Of a stretch of 64,000 bases of DNA, positions 16,119 through 25,326 are shown one piece after another. The notes under the pieces were generated by a model. It was not told the DNA's origin. It was given only the letters and a program-made list of their open reading frames with translations, and ran no database searches. The position numbers and the translations under genes were made by a program. The stretch is from JABDGV01 sp964577935 (GTDB lineage: Bacteria > Chlamydiota > Chlamydiia > Chlamydiales > FEN-1388): contig CAZOAJ010000010.1 in NCBI GenBank assembly GCA_964577935.1, positions 13,564-77,563 of the forward strand. Reading direction: 5' to 3'. The stretch's first letter is position 1, and each line of letters opens with the position of its first letter.

Positions 16119-18743
16119 CTATTTCCTACCTGCAAGCAATTTTCCGGCTTGATCCGCTTTTTTATAATCTGTATAGGCCTTAGTAACTAACTTATAGAGC
16201 TGTTTTTGCCCTTCGGAAGCAAAACCTTTTGCTTTTTCTTCAAAAAGATTCAATACAGTTCTAGTCGAACCATCTTGGGGCGGCACAATCCCAACGCTAT
16301 CGTAGTCTTCCTTCACTGCCGTTCGATCAAGACCAAGCAAGGCAACTGGAGTCATCATTTGGCGTCCACTGGAGTGAAAAATCGATTCAATTTCAGGGGC
16401 ACCTAGTTTCACAAGAACAGTGGTAACTGCCTTTTGATCATCTGGACCTACTGTGTACTCATGGGATTTACTAAAATGATTCTTTCGTACCGTCTGGCTA
16501 ACTAAGTCTTCATCCGCAAACTGCCCCTTATACTGATCTGTTCCCCGGCGATTGATGTCTTCATAGGTGACCCCATCGACATCAGACTTTATCTGGTCAG
16601 CTTGAGGGTTGCTTGCCTTAATTACGGCAACGTCCTCGCCATTAAACAGGTATTTATAAACTGAAGGATTTACCGTATCCCCAAGGCCAAACAACCGCTC
16701 TTGAAACATATTTCGATTATAGCGAAGCTTGATCCCCGAATAGCCAGAAGACTCTGCTGCAATACCCATACCCATCTCGTTGAGCGTATCTCGAAACACC
16801 TTCTTGAAGTAAAGAAGTTCATTAGCCGGCCCAGTATGATCACAAGGAATAAATTCTTTGCCAAATTTGTTTCTAAACGCTTCCTGAGCGACGGCTACAG
16901 CCACAGATATCGATGTTCTATCGGTCCCATATCCACACTGTTTTCCTGAAGAAATATTTCGTTTCTTAAGAACAATATTCCTATAGATTTCAAGATCCAA
17001 AGCATGAAGCTCCTCTTCAGGCTCAAGCTTAGGTGGATACTCTCCCTTCTCTATAGCCTCTTTACTAGGCTCATTTCTAAGCGCTCGCTCAGGTAAAGGC
17101 TCGGGTTTACTGGGGTCCACCTGAGCAAGAACAGTACCCGGCTGGTCAATCTCTCGTCGGAACATAATGGCATAAAGGGCCCGGAGTTCATTATCCTGTT
17201 GATTCTCTTTGAACTTATCTTCAAGGTCCGCTGCAATATACCCTTGCACTACTTTAAATTCTTTTGAACCAAAAAACGAGTCGACCCATTTACCCATGAG
17301 TTCTCCTCGCTTCTTCATCAAAAATTCGTAGGCATTATCCGCACCACTAGGAGAACCTCCAGCTTTTTCAGCTAGCTTAATGATGGCTGCTTCTACATCA
17401 GAAGTCCACTGTGGGGGTGTTCCTAGAGATTTTCGATAAAGGTCTATATTTGAAAAGAAATTGATTTTATCGCTTGTGGCAGGATCACTTACATGCCGAG
17501 AGAGCATTTGGCTCGAAATAATCGGCCGTAATAACGTGATGGTGACAGTTTTAGTTGAACCCAACGTATCACCCGGAACTGTAACGTTAATATCCTTATC
17601 TTCCCATTCATCACATGCCTTAAGGATATTCATAAGATCTTTAGGCTCTTTTGCACATAAAGAACCCGTTGAGTCTAGATGGGAGGTGATATGGTGAGTA
17701 AATTGGTATTTGTCTGGATTATTCGAGCCTTGAACAAGACCTGCTTTGCCTGTTTTAATCTGCTCAACTGCAGCATGAGCGACTGCTTCTTGAAGACGGT
17801 GAAGGGTATCAGACTTACCAGATCGTGTCACAATGCATGAAGGATTCGCGCCTATAGGCGCAATAACAGCTCCAAGATTCACGTTTTTCTTTTTTAAGTC
17901 CTTTTCGGCAAGCGGATTGCCTTGTTTAATTTTCTGAGCACGGGACGGGACTGCCTTATCATAAGCAAAATCTTTCTCTACATCCTTTGGGAGGCCTCCT
18001 TTAGAAGTCGCAAATTGTTGGACAAACTTCTGAGGACTATCAGCACTACTTCCCTCAGCTTCAACCATCTTCGGATTACGAACGCAGTTTTTGGTGATGA
18101 AGTCGCGAAGCGATGATTCAAGCTTACCCTTATCATCATTCTCATATTCATGCTGTCTAATTGGCTTATAATGCTCTAAATCGAATAGAGCCGAACGGAG
18201 CGCCTCATTTCCAGGCTCATGGAGGACGTCCAAAAGTGTTTTATCCTGCCAAGGGGATTCTCCCATTTTATTCATCGGAGCTTCAGATATAATTCTCTTT
18301 AAAGCATCAAGAACTCTTTCTTTCGAGTAGCCCATATCACGGCAAAGAGTCACGAGAGCTTTTCGATACTCATGATATTTGTTTGCAACCTTGGTAAAAT
18401 CTGTAAAGGATGTAATATTATGATCTACTGCTAAACTTTCCGCTTGAGCCGATCCTTTCGTAAGCTCAATCCCCTTATCAGTAATTACAAGGCGTGACTT
18501 TTCGCCGCTATTTGCAGCCGAAGCACTTGCTGTCTTCGTAGCAAGATCATCGCAGGTCTTCTGTGTAAACAACTTGGCCACACGCTGCAGAAACTCTTCA
18601 TTCGCAACGCCAACACCCCCCACTTGTACCCGATAAGTTTTACCAGCTATTTCGATAAAACCATTCTTCACCTCTGCCTTATTAGCCACAGGAACGGATG
18701 GTGGAACAGGAGAAATTGGAGTGGAAGGGTGAATTGCAGACAT
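16119..18743 (-). CDS. Large protein with CX5R phosphatase motif, candidate SopB/IpgD-like effector
   Basis: An 874-residue protein without signal peptide or membrane span, starting with a Pro/Ser-rich segment typical of secreted effectors. Residues 603-610 read CGYGTDRT, a CX5R(T) phosphatase loop closest to the CKSGKDRT of the SopB/IpgD inositol-phosphate phosphatases. About 60 residues later ESSGYSGIKL (664-673) parallels a Gly-x-x-Gly-x-Lys segment that I recall from the C-terminal part of SopB. An adjacent cysteine region (KKRNISSGKQ) leads into the loop. The first 550 residues have no recognisable domain. If correct, it would dephosphorylate host phosphoinositides or inositol phosphates. 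The motif is seen; the family link and secretion are inference. It is a single gene with its own downstream hairpin, divergent from mutS. Confidence 0.6.
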   Translation of the reverse strand: MSAIHPSTPISPVPPSVPVANKAEVKNGFIEIAGKTYRVQVGGVGVANEEFLQRVAKLFTQKTCDDLATKTASASAANSGEKSRLVITDKGIELTKGSAQAESLAVDHNITSFTDFTKVANKYHEYRKALVTLCRDMGYSKERVLDALKRIISEAPMNKMGESPWQDKTLLDVLHEPGNEALRSALFDLEHYKPIRQHEYENDDKGKLESSLRDFITKNCVRNPKMVEAEGSSADSPQKFVQQFATSKGGLPKDVEKDFAYDKAVPSRAQKIKQGNPLAEKDLKKKNVNLGAVIAPIGANPSCIVTRSGKSDTLHRLQEAVAHAAVEQIKTGKAGLVQGSNNPDKYQFTHHITSHLDSTGSLCAKEPKDLMNILKACDEWEDKDINVTVPGDTLGSTKTVTITLLRPIISSQMLSRHVSDPATSDKINFFSNIDLYRKSLGTPPQWTSDVEAAIIKLAEKAGGSPSGADNAYEFLMKKRGELMGKWVDSFFGSKEFKVVQGYIAADLEDKFKENQQDNELRALYAIMFRREIDQPGTVLAQVDPSKPEPLPERALRNEPSKEAIEKGEYPPKLEPEEELHALDLEIYRNIVLKKRNISSGKQCGYGTDRTSISVAVAVAQEAFRNKFGKEFIPCDHTGPANELLYFKKVFRDTLNEMGMGIAAESSGYSGIKLRYNRNMFQERLFGLGDTVNPSVYKYLFNGEDVAVIKASNPQADQIKSDVDGVTYEDINRRGTDQYKGQFADEDLVSQTVRKNHFSKSHEYTVGPDDQKAVTTVLVKLGAPEIESIFHSSGRQMMTPVALLGLDRTAVKEDYDSVGIVPPQDGSTRTVLNLFEEKAKGFASEGQKQLYKLVTKAYTDYKKADQAGKLLAGRK

Positions 18744-18884
18744 AAAATTAAATTTGTTTCTTTACAAAGATTAACACGAAACTCATTTCTTTGTAAGTTA
18801 TGCTCCCGACTACATGAAATCACTTAAATCTGGCATCGTATCTGGAAACAAACCAAACCTAGAATAAACCAAATACTCTCTCCT

Positions 18885-21545
18885 ATGGACTATTCGAAAT
18901 TAACACCTATGATGCAGCAGTGGGCCGGCTGTAAAGAACAAGCAAAAGAGGCTCTTCTTCTATTTCGGTTAGGAGATTTTTATGAAGCTTTTGGCGATGA
19001 TGCGTCAAAAATAGCGGAACTGCTTGACCTCACCTTAACAAGACGTCAAGATATTCCTATGTGCGGAATTCCTTGGCACTCAGCAGAAGGGTATATAGAC
19101 CGGCTGGTAGCTCTTGGTTATTCAATTGCCATCGCCGATCAAATTGATAACAAGACGGGCATCCCAAGTGATCAACAAAAAGGACTCGTTGAGCGCAAAA
19201 TTGTTCGAACAATAACGCCTGGGACTGCAATCTCTTCAAGCCTTATCAAAGAGTCCTCTCACCACTACATTGCTCTGATCCTCCAAGAAAAAGGACTTTG
19301 GGCTCTTTCACTTCTAGATCTTTCGACAGCAGACTTTTACACCTATCAAGATACATCTCACACGATCATTCAGCATGAACTCCTCCGAGCTCAACCGAAA
19401 GAAATCCTCGTCCCTAAAAACCTCTTTACGTCACTTTCTCCCTTTTTCGAAGAGTGTAAAAAACATATTTCATTTTCATTGAATACTGTTGAGAATTGGA
19501 GAACTGATGAAAAAATTGCCCCGCAATTTTTACGACAACACTTTAGAGTACAAACGCTTTCTTGTTACGGCCTAGATAGAATGCCTCTAGCTGTATGTGC
19601 AGCTTCAGGCTTATTAAGCCATGTCCACGAAGAGCTCCTCCTTGCCATTCATCATATTCAATCAATACAACCTCTTTCAACAAATGACGCTCTCTACCTT
19701 GATCGATCTACGATCACAAATCTTGAACTCTTTGATGTAAAATCAAGATCAAAACAAGCTCAAAGCCTTTTTTCGATTCTCAATAGATCACAAACACCCA
19801 TGGGAGCTCGAAAAATTCGCTCTTGGCTCGAGAAACCATCTATTGATTTAAACATCATCAAGGAGCGCCAGGAATCGATACAGGAGCTTGTTTCTGCTAT
19901 TAAGCATTCTCCCGCCTGGGCGGATTCCATATACCAGTCGCTCAAATCGATCAAAGATTTGGAAAGAATTATCTTAAGGATTTCAACGACTTCATCTCAT
20001 CCAAAAGAACTTTTAGCTCTGAGCACTAGCTGCTCACAGAGTGATCAAATACGACCGAAGCTTCAACTATTTACATCTCAGCTTCTAACCAAGGCATATC
20101 AAGGAATGGCTCCTCTTGAAGCTGTGGCTGCATCCATTCAAACAGCTTTAAGTGATAATCCCCCTCTTCGGATTTCAGATGGCGGTGTTTTCAGGCAAGG
20201 TTTTAACACAGAACTCGATGAGCTTATTGCGATTAAAAATGATAATGAAAGCTGGCTTATCAATTACCAGAACAAATTACGTGAAGAACTTGGCATTAAA
20301 ACGCTTAAGGTAAGTTTTAGCAGAGCTTTTGGATACTTTATAGAGGTCAGCCGAGGCCAATCTGATAAAATGCCTCCGCAGTTTGCAAGAAGACAAACTC
20401 TTGTCAACGCAGAGCGATTTATTTCGCCAGAGCTCAAAGAATATGAAGAAAAAGTTCTTTCAGCCGAGAGTAAAATCAAAGCTCTTGAGGAAAGGCTCTT
20501 TTTAGAACTTAAAGAAGAGGTCGTAGCTTACGCTGATTCAATTTTAAGAACCGCTTCAAGCATCGCCTTGTTCGATTCTTTGTTTGGGCTTGCAAGACTT
20601 GCTATTGATCGATCATATACTTGTCCAGTAGTCCATGAAGGATCATCTCTTTTTATAAAGGGAGGAAGACACCCGGTTGCAGAGACCTATACGACCCAGT
20701 CATTTGTTCCAAATGATATTTCTTTAGATTCACATGATAAATCGCTCGTTCTCATCACCGGTCCTAATATGGGTGGTAAGTCGACCTATATCCGCCAAGT
20801 AGCGCTTCTCGTTATTATGGCACAAATAGGTTCTTTTATCCCGGCTCATGAGGCATCCATCAGTATAGTCGATAAGGTCTTCTCCAGAATCGGCGCAAAT
20901 GATGATTTGGGAGCAGGACAGTCAACTTTTATGGTAGAAATGGCTGAAACTGCATCTATTCTTAATCAGGCCACCCCGCAATCCTTGATTATTCTCGATG
21001 AGATCGGTCGTGGAACAAGTACATATGATGGTATTGCAATAGCTCAGGCAGTGGCAGAATATCTGACGAAGGATACAAAAATACGCCCTAAAACCTTATT
21101 TGCAACACACTATTATGAACTCACCGACTTAGAAACTCTCTATCCTTCAATAAAGAACGCGTCGGTCGCGGTCTATGAGTCAGGAAATGAAATCAAATTT
21201 CTCTACAAGATTATCCCAGGTAAGGCGGATAAAAGTTATGGAATTCATGTTGCACAACTTGCCGGATTACCTAAAGATGTCCTCAAAAGAGCAAAAGAGA
21301 TTCTCATAGAACTTGAAAACTCTCACCATAAAACAGATATTCAGGAACAGGATAAAAACGTGCTCGGTGCACAAAGTACACTTCCTATTCCAGATATCGA
21401 AAAAACAAACGATCCAACAAGAGACCTTGTCAATCCTCGCGCCTTGGCATGCCTTCAATTCGTTGAGTCTTTTGATCTAGCAAATGTCACTCCTCTTCAG
21501 TGTTTTTCTGAACTTCTCAAATTAAAAAATTTAATAGGGGAATAA
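18885..21545 (+). CDS. mutS: DNA mismatch repair protein MutS
   Basis: Recognises mismatched bases and starts repair. The N-terminal mismatch-binding domain has FRLGDFYEAFGDDA, containing the Phe-x-Glu wedge, preceded by TPMMQQW. The C-terminal ATPase shows Walker A GPNMGGKST, then GAGQSTFMVEM, the Walker B region LIILDEIGRGTSTYDG and FATHYYEL. Length (886 residues) fits MutS1. The ribosome-binding site is weak. It starts about 140 bases from the divergent CX5R-protein gene. The C-terminal segment after residue ~800 is the usual poorly conserved tail. Confidence 0.97.
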   Translation: MDYSKLTPMMQQWAGCKEQAKEALLLFRLGDFYEAFGDDASKIAELLDLTLTRRQDIPMCGIPWHSAEGYIDRLVALGYSIAIADQIDNKTGIPSDQQKGLVERKIVRTITPGTAISSSLIKESSHHYIALILQEKGLWALSLLDLSTADFYTYQDTSHTIIQHELLRAQPKEILVPKNLFTSLSPFFEECKKHISFSLNTVENWRTDEKIAPQFLRQHFRVQTLSCYGLDRMPLAVCAASGLLSHVHEELLLAIHHIQSIQPLSTNDALYLDRSTITNLELFDVKSRSKQAQSLFSILNRSQTPMGARKIRSWLEKPSIDLNIIKERQESIQELVSAIKHSPAWADSIYQSLKSIKDLERIILRISTTSSHPKELLALSTSCSQSDQIRPKLQLFTSQLLTKAYQGMAPLEAVAASIQTALSDNPPLRISDGGVFRQGFNTELDELIAIKNDNESWLINYQNKLREELGIKTLKVSFSRAFGYFIEVSRGQSDKMPPQFARRQTLVNAERFISPELKEYEEKVLSAESKIKALEERLFLELKEEVVAYADSILRTASSIALFDSLFGLARLAIDRSYTCPVVHEGSSLFIKGGRHPVAETYTTQSFVPNDISLDSHDKSLVLITGPNMGGKSTYIRQVALLVIMAQIGSFIPAHEASISIVDKVFSRIGANDDLGAGQSTFMVEMAETASILNQATPQSLIILDEIGRGTSTYDGIAIAQAVAEYLTKDTKIRPKTLFATHYYELTDLETLYPSIKNASVAVYESGNEIKFLYKIIPGKADKSYGIHVAQLAGLPKDVLKRAKEILIELENSHHKTDIQEQDKNVLGAQSTLPIPDIEKTNDPTRDLVNPRALACLQFVESFDLANVTPLQCFSELLKLKNLIGE

Positions 21546-21623
21546 TTCCACCTATTGACAAAAGAAACAAAAAACTTTAATTATTGAAGAAACCTCAAAT
21601 TAGAGGTTATTAGGAGGAAAATT

Positions 21624-21713
21624 ATGGATAAGAAGCCAACACAAAACCCAAGCAAACAAAATCCAAACATTCAACAGCCTTCAAGGGAACAACACCCTCA
21701 GAAGAAGAAGTAA
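21624..21713 (+). CDS. 29-residue Gln/Asn/Pro/Lys-rich microprotein
   Basis: ATG at 21624 with a perfect TAGGAGG six bases before it, and a TAA at 21711. The product begins MDKKPTQNPSKQNPN and ends in three lysines after several Gln and Pro residues; it is soluble, basic and probably unstructured. Such short N/Q/P/K-rich proteins exist as hypothetical genes in other bacteria, but I know no function. The strength of the ribosome-binding site, rare in this window, is the main argument that it is translated. It sits between mutS and a strong palindrome. Confidence 0.55.
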   Translation: MDKKPTQNPSKQNPNIQQPSREQHPQKKK

Positions 21714-21781
21714 GGATTTGATTGATGTCGAGGTGCACTCAAAACAGGGTACTGAAAAAGGCATCACTCACAAAAGCTTCA

Positions 21782-21830
21782 AAGCAAGGCCTTTAAAGGC
21801 CTTGCTTCAGGACTCCATATCCTGTTTTTC
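21782..21830 (+). terminator. 26-bp perfect palindrome and possible terminator
   Basis: AAGCAAGGCCTTT (21782-21794) is followed directly by its exact reverse complement AAAGGCCTTGCTT (21795-21807). Just after it CAGGA/TCCTG forms a small stem followed by TTTTT. Together they look like the terminator of the mutS/microprotein transcript, though the large palindrome itself lacks a T-run and could also be a protein-binding site. Confidence 0.55.
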
Positions 21831-21990
21831 AGAATCGCTGAAATGAGCCATCTAATTTTATTCGAATTTAAAGAGAGATCGAATATTTCAGCCCGCTGTT
21901 AACTTACTAAAACATTTATTAAATCAATTAAATTGATAAAAATAAATTATATATAACAATTTATTGCTGGCTATTATTTCCAAAGATTTT

Positions 21991-22019
21991 TTGGATACCC
22001 TCTATACAATCCTTATTAA
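21991..22019 (+). promoter_or_regulatory. Promoter upstream of the gene at 22039
   Basis: TTGGAT (21991-21996), a 17-base spacer and TATTAA (22014-22019) match a sigma70/sigma66-type promoter. It would start transcription near 22026 in an otherwise gene-free, very AT-rich stretch (about 21830-22038) and serve the operon leading into priA. Confidence 0.55.
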
Positions 22020-22038
22020 TCTATGGTAGTATGCCCGC

Positions 22039-23022
22039 ATGAAAAACGAACTGAGCAACAAGAAAATTCTTGAGCAAATTTCACTTTGTACTGATCTGTT
22101 GATTCTGTCTCTTCAAGAATCTCCCAAAAAGTCTTCAATAGCAAATTGTCTGCAAGCTAAGGATTTGCTTTGTTCTTTGTATACTTCACATCCTAAAAAA
22201 CAGCTCATAAGCAATACACGTTCACCAAAGCCACCTGCGGGTCAGACTCCTGCAGCTCAAGTTCCTGTAGTTCAAGCTCCTATTTCTCAGCAAACATCTC
22301 CCCTCAAAAAAACACCCATCCCTCCAAAGCTAGAAACAAAAAGTCAAACGCTACGTCCCAAAGAAGCTGTCAAAGAAGTTATCAGAGAAATTATCAAAGA
22401 ACCTGTATCTCAAAAAACCATTCAGGAGGCTATCTCTCATCCAGAGCCTTCAGCATCAGCACTTCTGGATATTGAGCGTTCACATCTATTTAAGCTCCTT
22501 CCGAGAAGGGTAACCATCGATTCAAATCCTCCTCTTGACCTCAAAGCCCAAGGAATCCGTTTTACACCGAGATCTCGTCCACTCCCTCATATCCCACAGA
22601 AAGCAAGTCCAGTCATATTTGGAGTCACTCCACAAATCATTGAGTCAACCGTGCTTGGCTCTTTTATTGAAAACGTAAAAAAAGCTGTTAATGAACAACT
22701 TACCACCATTGTCCAACCAATCTCGGTACTGACTCCTCTAGGATTTACAGAACTTATGGCTGCGTCACTCGAAAAAACATCCATTTTCCTTTTCATAAAT
22801 ACAACTGAAAAAGAAATCCTCTTAAAGCTTCTCAAAAAAATACCTGCCTTCAAAGAAGAATCAACTCAAAACATAAACAATCTCAATCATCATTTCTCTC
22901 CCATCGGATACTTAAACGACAGCCCACTCCTCCATATACCTCTCGAGCCAAGAGCTCTACAAGATCAAACCTTCAAACGCTCCCTGTGGAATGCTCTTAA
23001 ATCACATACAGTAAAATCATGA
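22039..23022 (+). CDS. Conserved protein of unknown function, coupled to priA
   Basis: A 327-residue protein whose stop codon overlaps the priA start (ATGA), so translation is probably coupled. Residues ~65-125 are a Pro/Gln/Ala/Lys-rich linker. The N-terminal 55 residues are helical with several Cys, and the C-terminal ~160 residues appear folded, containing VTPQIIESTVLG and FLFINTTEKEILLKLL. No signal peptide or catalytic motif was recognised. A hypothetical gene also neighbours priA in Chlamydia trachomatis (CT779 region), and this may be its counterpart. A role with PriA is only suggested by the overlap. Confidence 0.75.
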   Translation: MKNELSNKKILEQISLCTDLLILSLQESPKKSSIANCLQAKDLLCSLYTSHPKKQLISNTRSPKPPAGQTPAAQVPVVQAPISQQTSPLKKTPIPPKLETKSQTLRPKEAVKEVIREIIKEPVSQKTIQEAISHPEPSASALLDIERSHLFKLLPRRVTIDSNPPLDLKAQGIRFTPRSRPLPHIPQKASPVIFGVTPQIIESTVLGSFIENVKKAVNEQLTTIVQPISVLTPLGFTELMAASLEKTSIFLFINTTEKEILLKLLKKIPAFKEESTQNINNLNHHFSPIGYLNDSPLLHIPLEPRALQDQTFKRSLWNALKSHTVKS

Positions 23023-25235
23023 AGTTTGCAGAAGTTCTTTTAGAGGTCTCAATTGGAAAAAAACTCGACTATAGAATCCCTGAAGAGCTGCAAGTCTCTT
23101 TTGGATCGCTTGTTGAAGTGCCGCTTCGTCGCGGATTTTCTCGAGGTATTGTTGCTCAAATTAAAGAAACGTCTGATTTCCCAAATGCAAAGCCAATTCA
23201 TTCAGTTCTTCAAAAAGATCCCGTCTTAACTCAAGACCTCTTTTCATTAGCTGAATGGATCATGGAATATTACTGTGCCCCACTTGAAAAAGTGTTGAAA
23301 ACCATGCTTCCAGCAGGCGTTAGAAAGGCTACAGAACTGAAAGTTCAATACTTAGTTGTACGATCAAAAAGCCGAGATGAAATAGCAAGCCAAATCAATG
23401 AAGTGCGCAAGAGGGCTCCTCAACAGGCATCTGTCTTGGATGAAATTATTAAAGCGCGTGGAGGCCTACTTCTCACAGAACTTGAAGAAAGAACAGGTTG
23501 CCACGCCTCTTCAGTAAAATCTTTGGTTGAAAAAGGGTTTATTCACTTAGAAAAAGTGAGAACAGATCGATCGCTTTTAGAAAATGAGGAATACTTCAAA
23601 ACAAAGCCTAAAATACTACGCGGTGAACAGCAGGTAGCGCTTGATGCAATCTACAAAGGGCTTGATTCAAATACTTTTTCTCCCTATCTCCTCTTAGGGG
23701 TTACGGGCAGCGGCAAAACTGAAGTCTATATGCAAGCGATCAAAAGAGCTCTTGATTCGGGAAAATCAGTTCTAATGCTCGTCCCTGAAATCGCACTCAC
23801 AACACAAACCATTCATCGATTTAAAGCGCGATTTGATGTCCCTATAGCAGTTCTCCATCATCGATTAAGTGACGGAGAAAGACGTGATATGTGGGCTAAA
23901 ATTCAAAATGGGACATGCCCAATAGCACTAGGAGCTAGGTCCTCAGTTTTTGCTCCTCTTCAGAAATTAGGACTCATTATTGTAGATGAGGAACATGAGT
24001 CAAGCTACAAGCAAAATGATGACAGCCCCTGCTATAACGCCCGAGACGTTGCCTTGATGCGAGCAAAACTTTCAAATTCGGCAATCATCTTGGGGAGTGC
24101 GACCCCATCCATTGAAAGCTTTTTTAATGCTAAAAGAAACAAATATGAACTCCTCACGCTTTTTGAACGATCAACATCATTTCAACTTCCCCATGTACAT
24201 ATCGTTGATATGCGTCGCGAGTTTGAAAAGGCAAAATCAATTACCCCTTTTTCAGAGCTTCTCTTAAATAAAATTGAGCAGCGAGTCGCTACGGGCGAAC
24301 AAACCATTTTATTTCTCAACAGACGCGGCTTTCATACGATTTGTAGGTGTGCTTCATGCTTTACGACAATTAAATGCTCATCTTGCGACACAGCACTCAC
24401 CTTTCATAAAAAAACAGATCTTTTAGCGTGTCATTTGTGTGGTTTTGAGATGAAACCGCCAAGACACTGCCCAAGCTGTAAAGCAGATTCAGTTTTGCAA
24501 TATAGAGGAGTTGGAACTGAAAAAATCGAAGCAGCTCTTCATGCAATATTTCCAAATATCAGCACCCTTCGCATTGATGCGGACACCACAAAACATAAAG
24601 GCACCCTTGAAAAGCTCATTAGCGACTTTCGATCAGGCAAAGCAGATGTAATGATTGGAACACAGATGATCGCTAAAGGGCTTCATTTTCCAGACGTCTC
24701 GTTAGTTGGTGTATTAAATTGCGATACAGCACTCAATATTCCCGACTACAGATCTCAAGAACAGGTCTTTCAACTTATCACGCAAGTTGCGGGAAGGTCT
24801 GGACGTGGGTTTTCACAAGGAGAAGTTATTCTTCAGACGACTGTTCCCGAAAATTCGACCATCAATGCTGCAAAAGAACAAGATTATTTTGCCTTCTATG
24901 AGGAAGAAATAGCTATACGAAAAGCTTTTAACTACCCCCCTTTTACACGTTTTACCAAATTCCTTTTTTCAGGCCCTAGCGAACAAGTGGTTTCGCACAC
25001 AGCCACTCAGTGGGCCGAAGAACTCAAAAAGATTCTTCCTGAAAGCTGCTTTTGTCATGAAGCTCAGCCTTGTGGTCATCCAAAAATACAAGATAGATAT
25101 AGATATCAGGTCCTTGTCAGGAGCTCTTCTTCTCTTATCGTCTCAAAAGCAGCTATTCATCTCATGGCAAAAATACCTCTTCCTGCTCACGTAATGCGAT
25201 TTATTGACGTCGATGCCATATCGACTTTTTTTTAA
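23019..25235 (+). CDS. priA: Primosomal protein N' (PriA helicase)
   Basis: Restarts collapsed replication forks. The order is an N-terminal DNA-binding domain, a helicase core with Walker A GVTGSGKTEVY and Walker B DEEH, the eight-cysteine zinc-binding region between the helicase lobes (CRCASCFTTIKCSSC to CPSCKAD), and the motif VI region QVAGRSGRG. Length (738 residues) is normal. Chlamydial priA is CT778. It is translated directly after the unknown gene at 22039 and separated from uvrA by about 90 bases. Confidence 0.97.
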   Translation: MKFAEVLLEVSIGKKLDYRIPEELQVSFGSLVEVPLRRGFSRGIVAQIKETSDFPNAKPIHSVLQKDPVLTQDLFSLAEWIMEYYCAPLEKVLKTMLPAGVRKATELKVQYLVVRSKSRDEIASQINEVRKRAPQQASVLDEIIKARGGLLLTELEERTGCHASSVKSLVEKGFIHLEKVRTDRSLLENEEYFKTKPKILRGEQQVALDAIYKGLDSNTFSPYLLLGVTGSGKTEVYMQAIKRALDSGKSVLMLVPEIALTTQTIHRFKARFDVPIAVLHHRLSDGERRDMWAKIQNGTCPIALGARSSVFAPLQKLGLIIVDEEHESSYKQNDDSPCYNARDVALMRAKLSNSAIILGSATPSIESFFNAKRNKYELLTLFERSTSFQLPHVHIVDMRREFEKAKSITPFSELLLNKIEQRVATGEQTILFLNRRGFHTICRCASCFTTIKCSSCDTALTFHKKTDLLACHLCGFEMKPPRHCPSCKADSVLQYRGVGTEKIEAALHAIFPNISTLRIDADTTKHKGTLEKLISDFRSGKADVMIGTQMIAKGLHFPDVSLVGVLNCDTALNIPDYRSQEQVFQLITQVAGRSGRGFSQGEVILQTTVPENSTINAAKEQDYFAFYEEEIAIRKAFNYPPFTRFTKFLFSGPSEQVVSHTATQWAEELKKILPESCFCHEAQPCGHPKIQDRYRYQVLVRSSSSLIVSKAAIHLMAKIPLPAHVMRFIDVDAISTFF

Positions 25236-25326
25236 ATCAAGATCCCGATTTTACTGGATTCGAAACTAGAGGATAACACTGCAAAAGGAGTATAAAATCA
25301 GGATCATAAAAAGAGACTTCTGATCC

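Noticed and set aside
25301..25326. Inverted repeat GGATCA/TGATCC abutting the uvrA start as an SOS/LexA box
   Set aside because: It lacks the CTG-N10-CAG layout, and chlamydiae are not known to use LexA; a 6-bp repeat can be chance.
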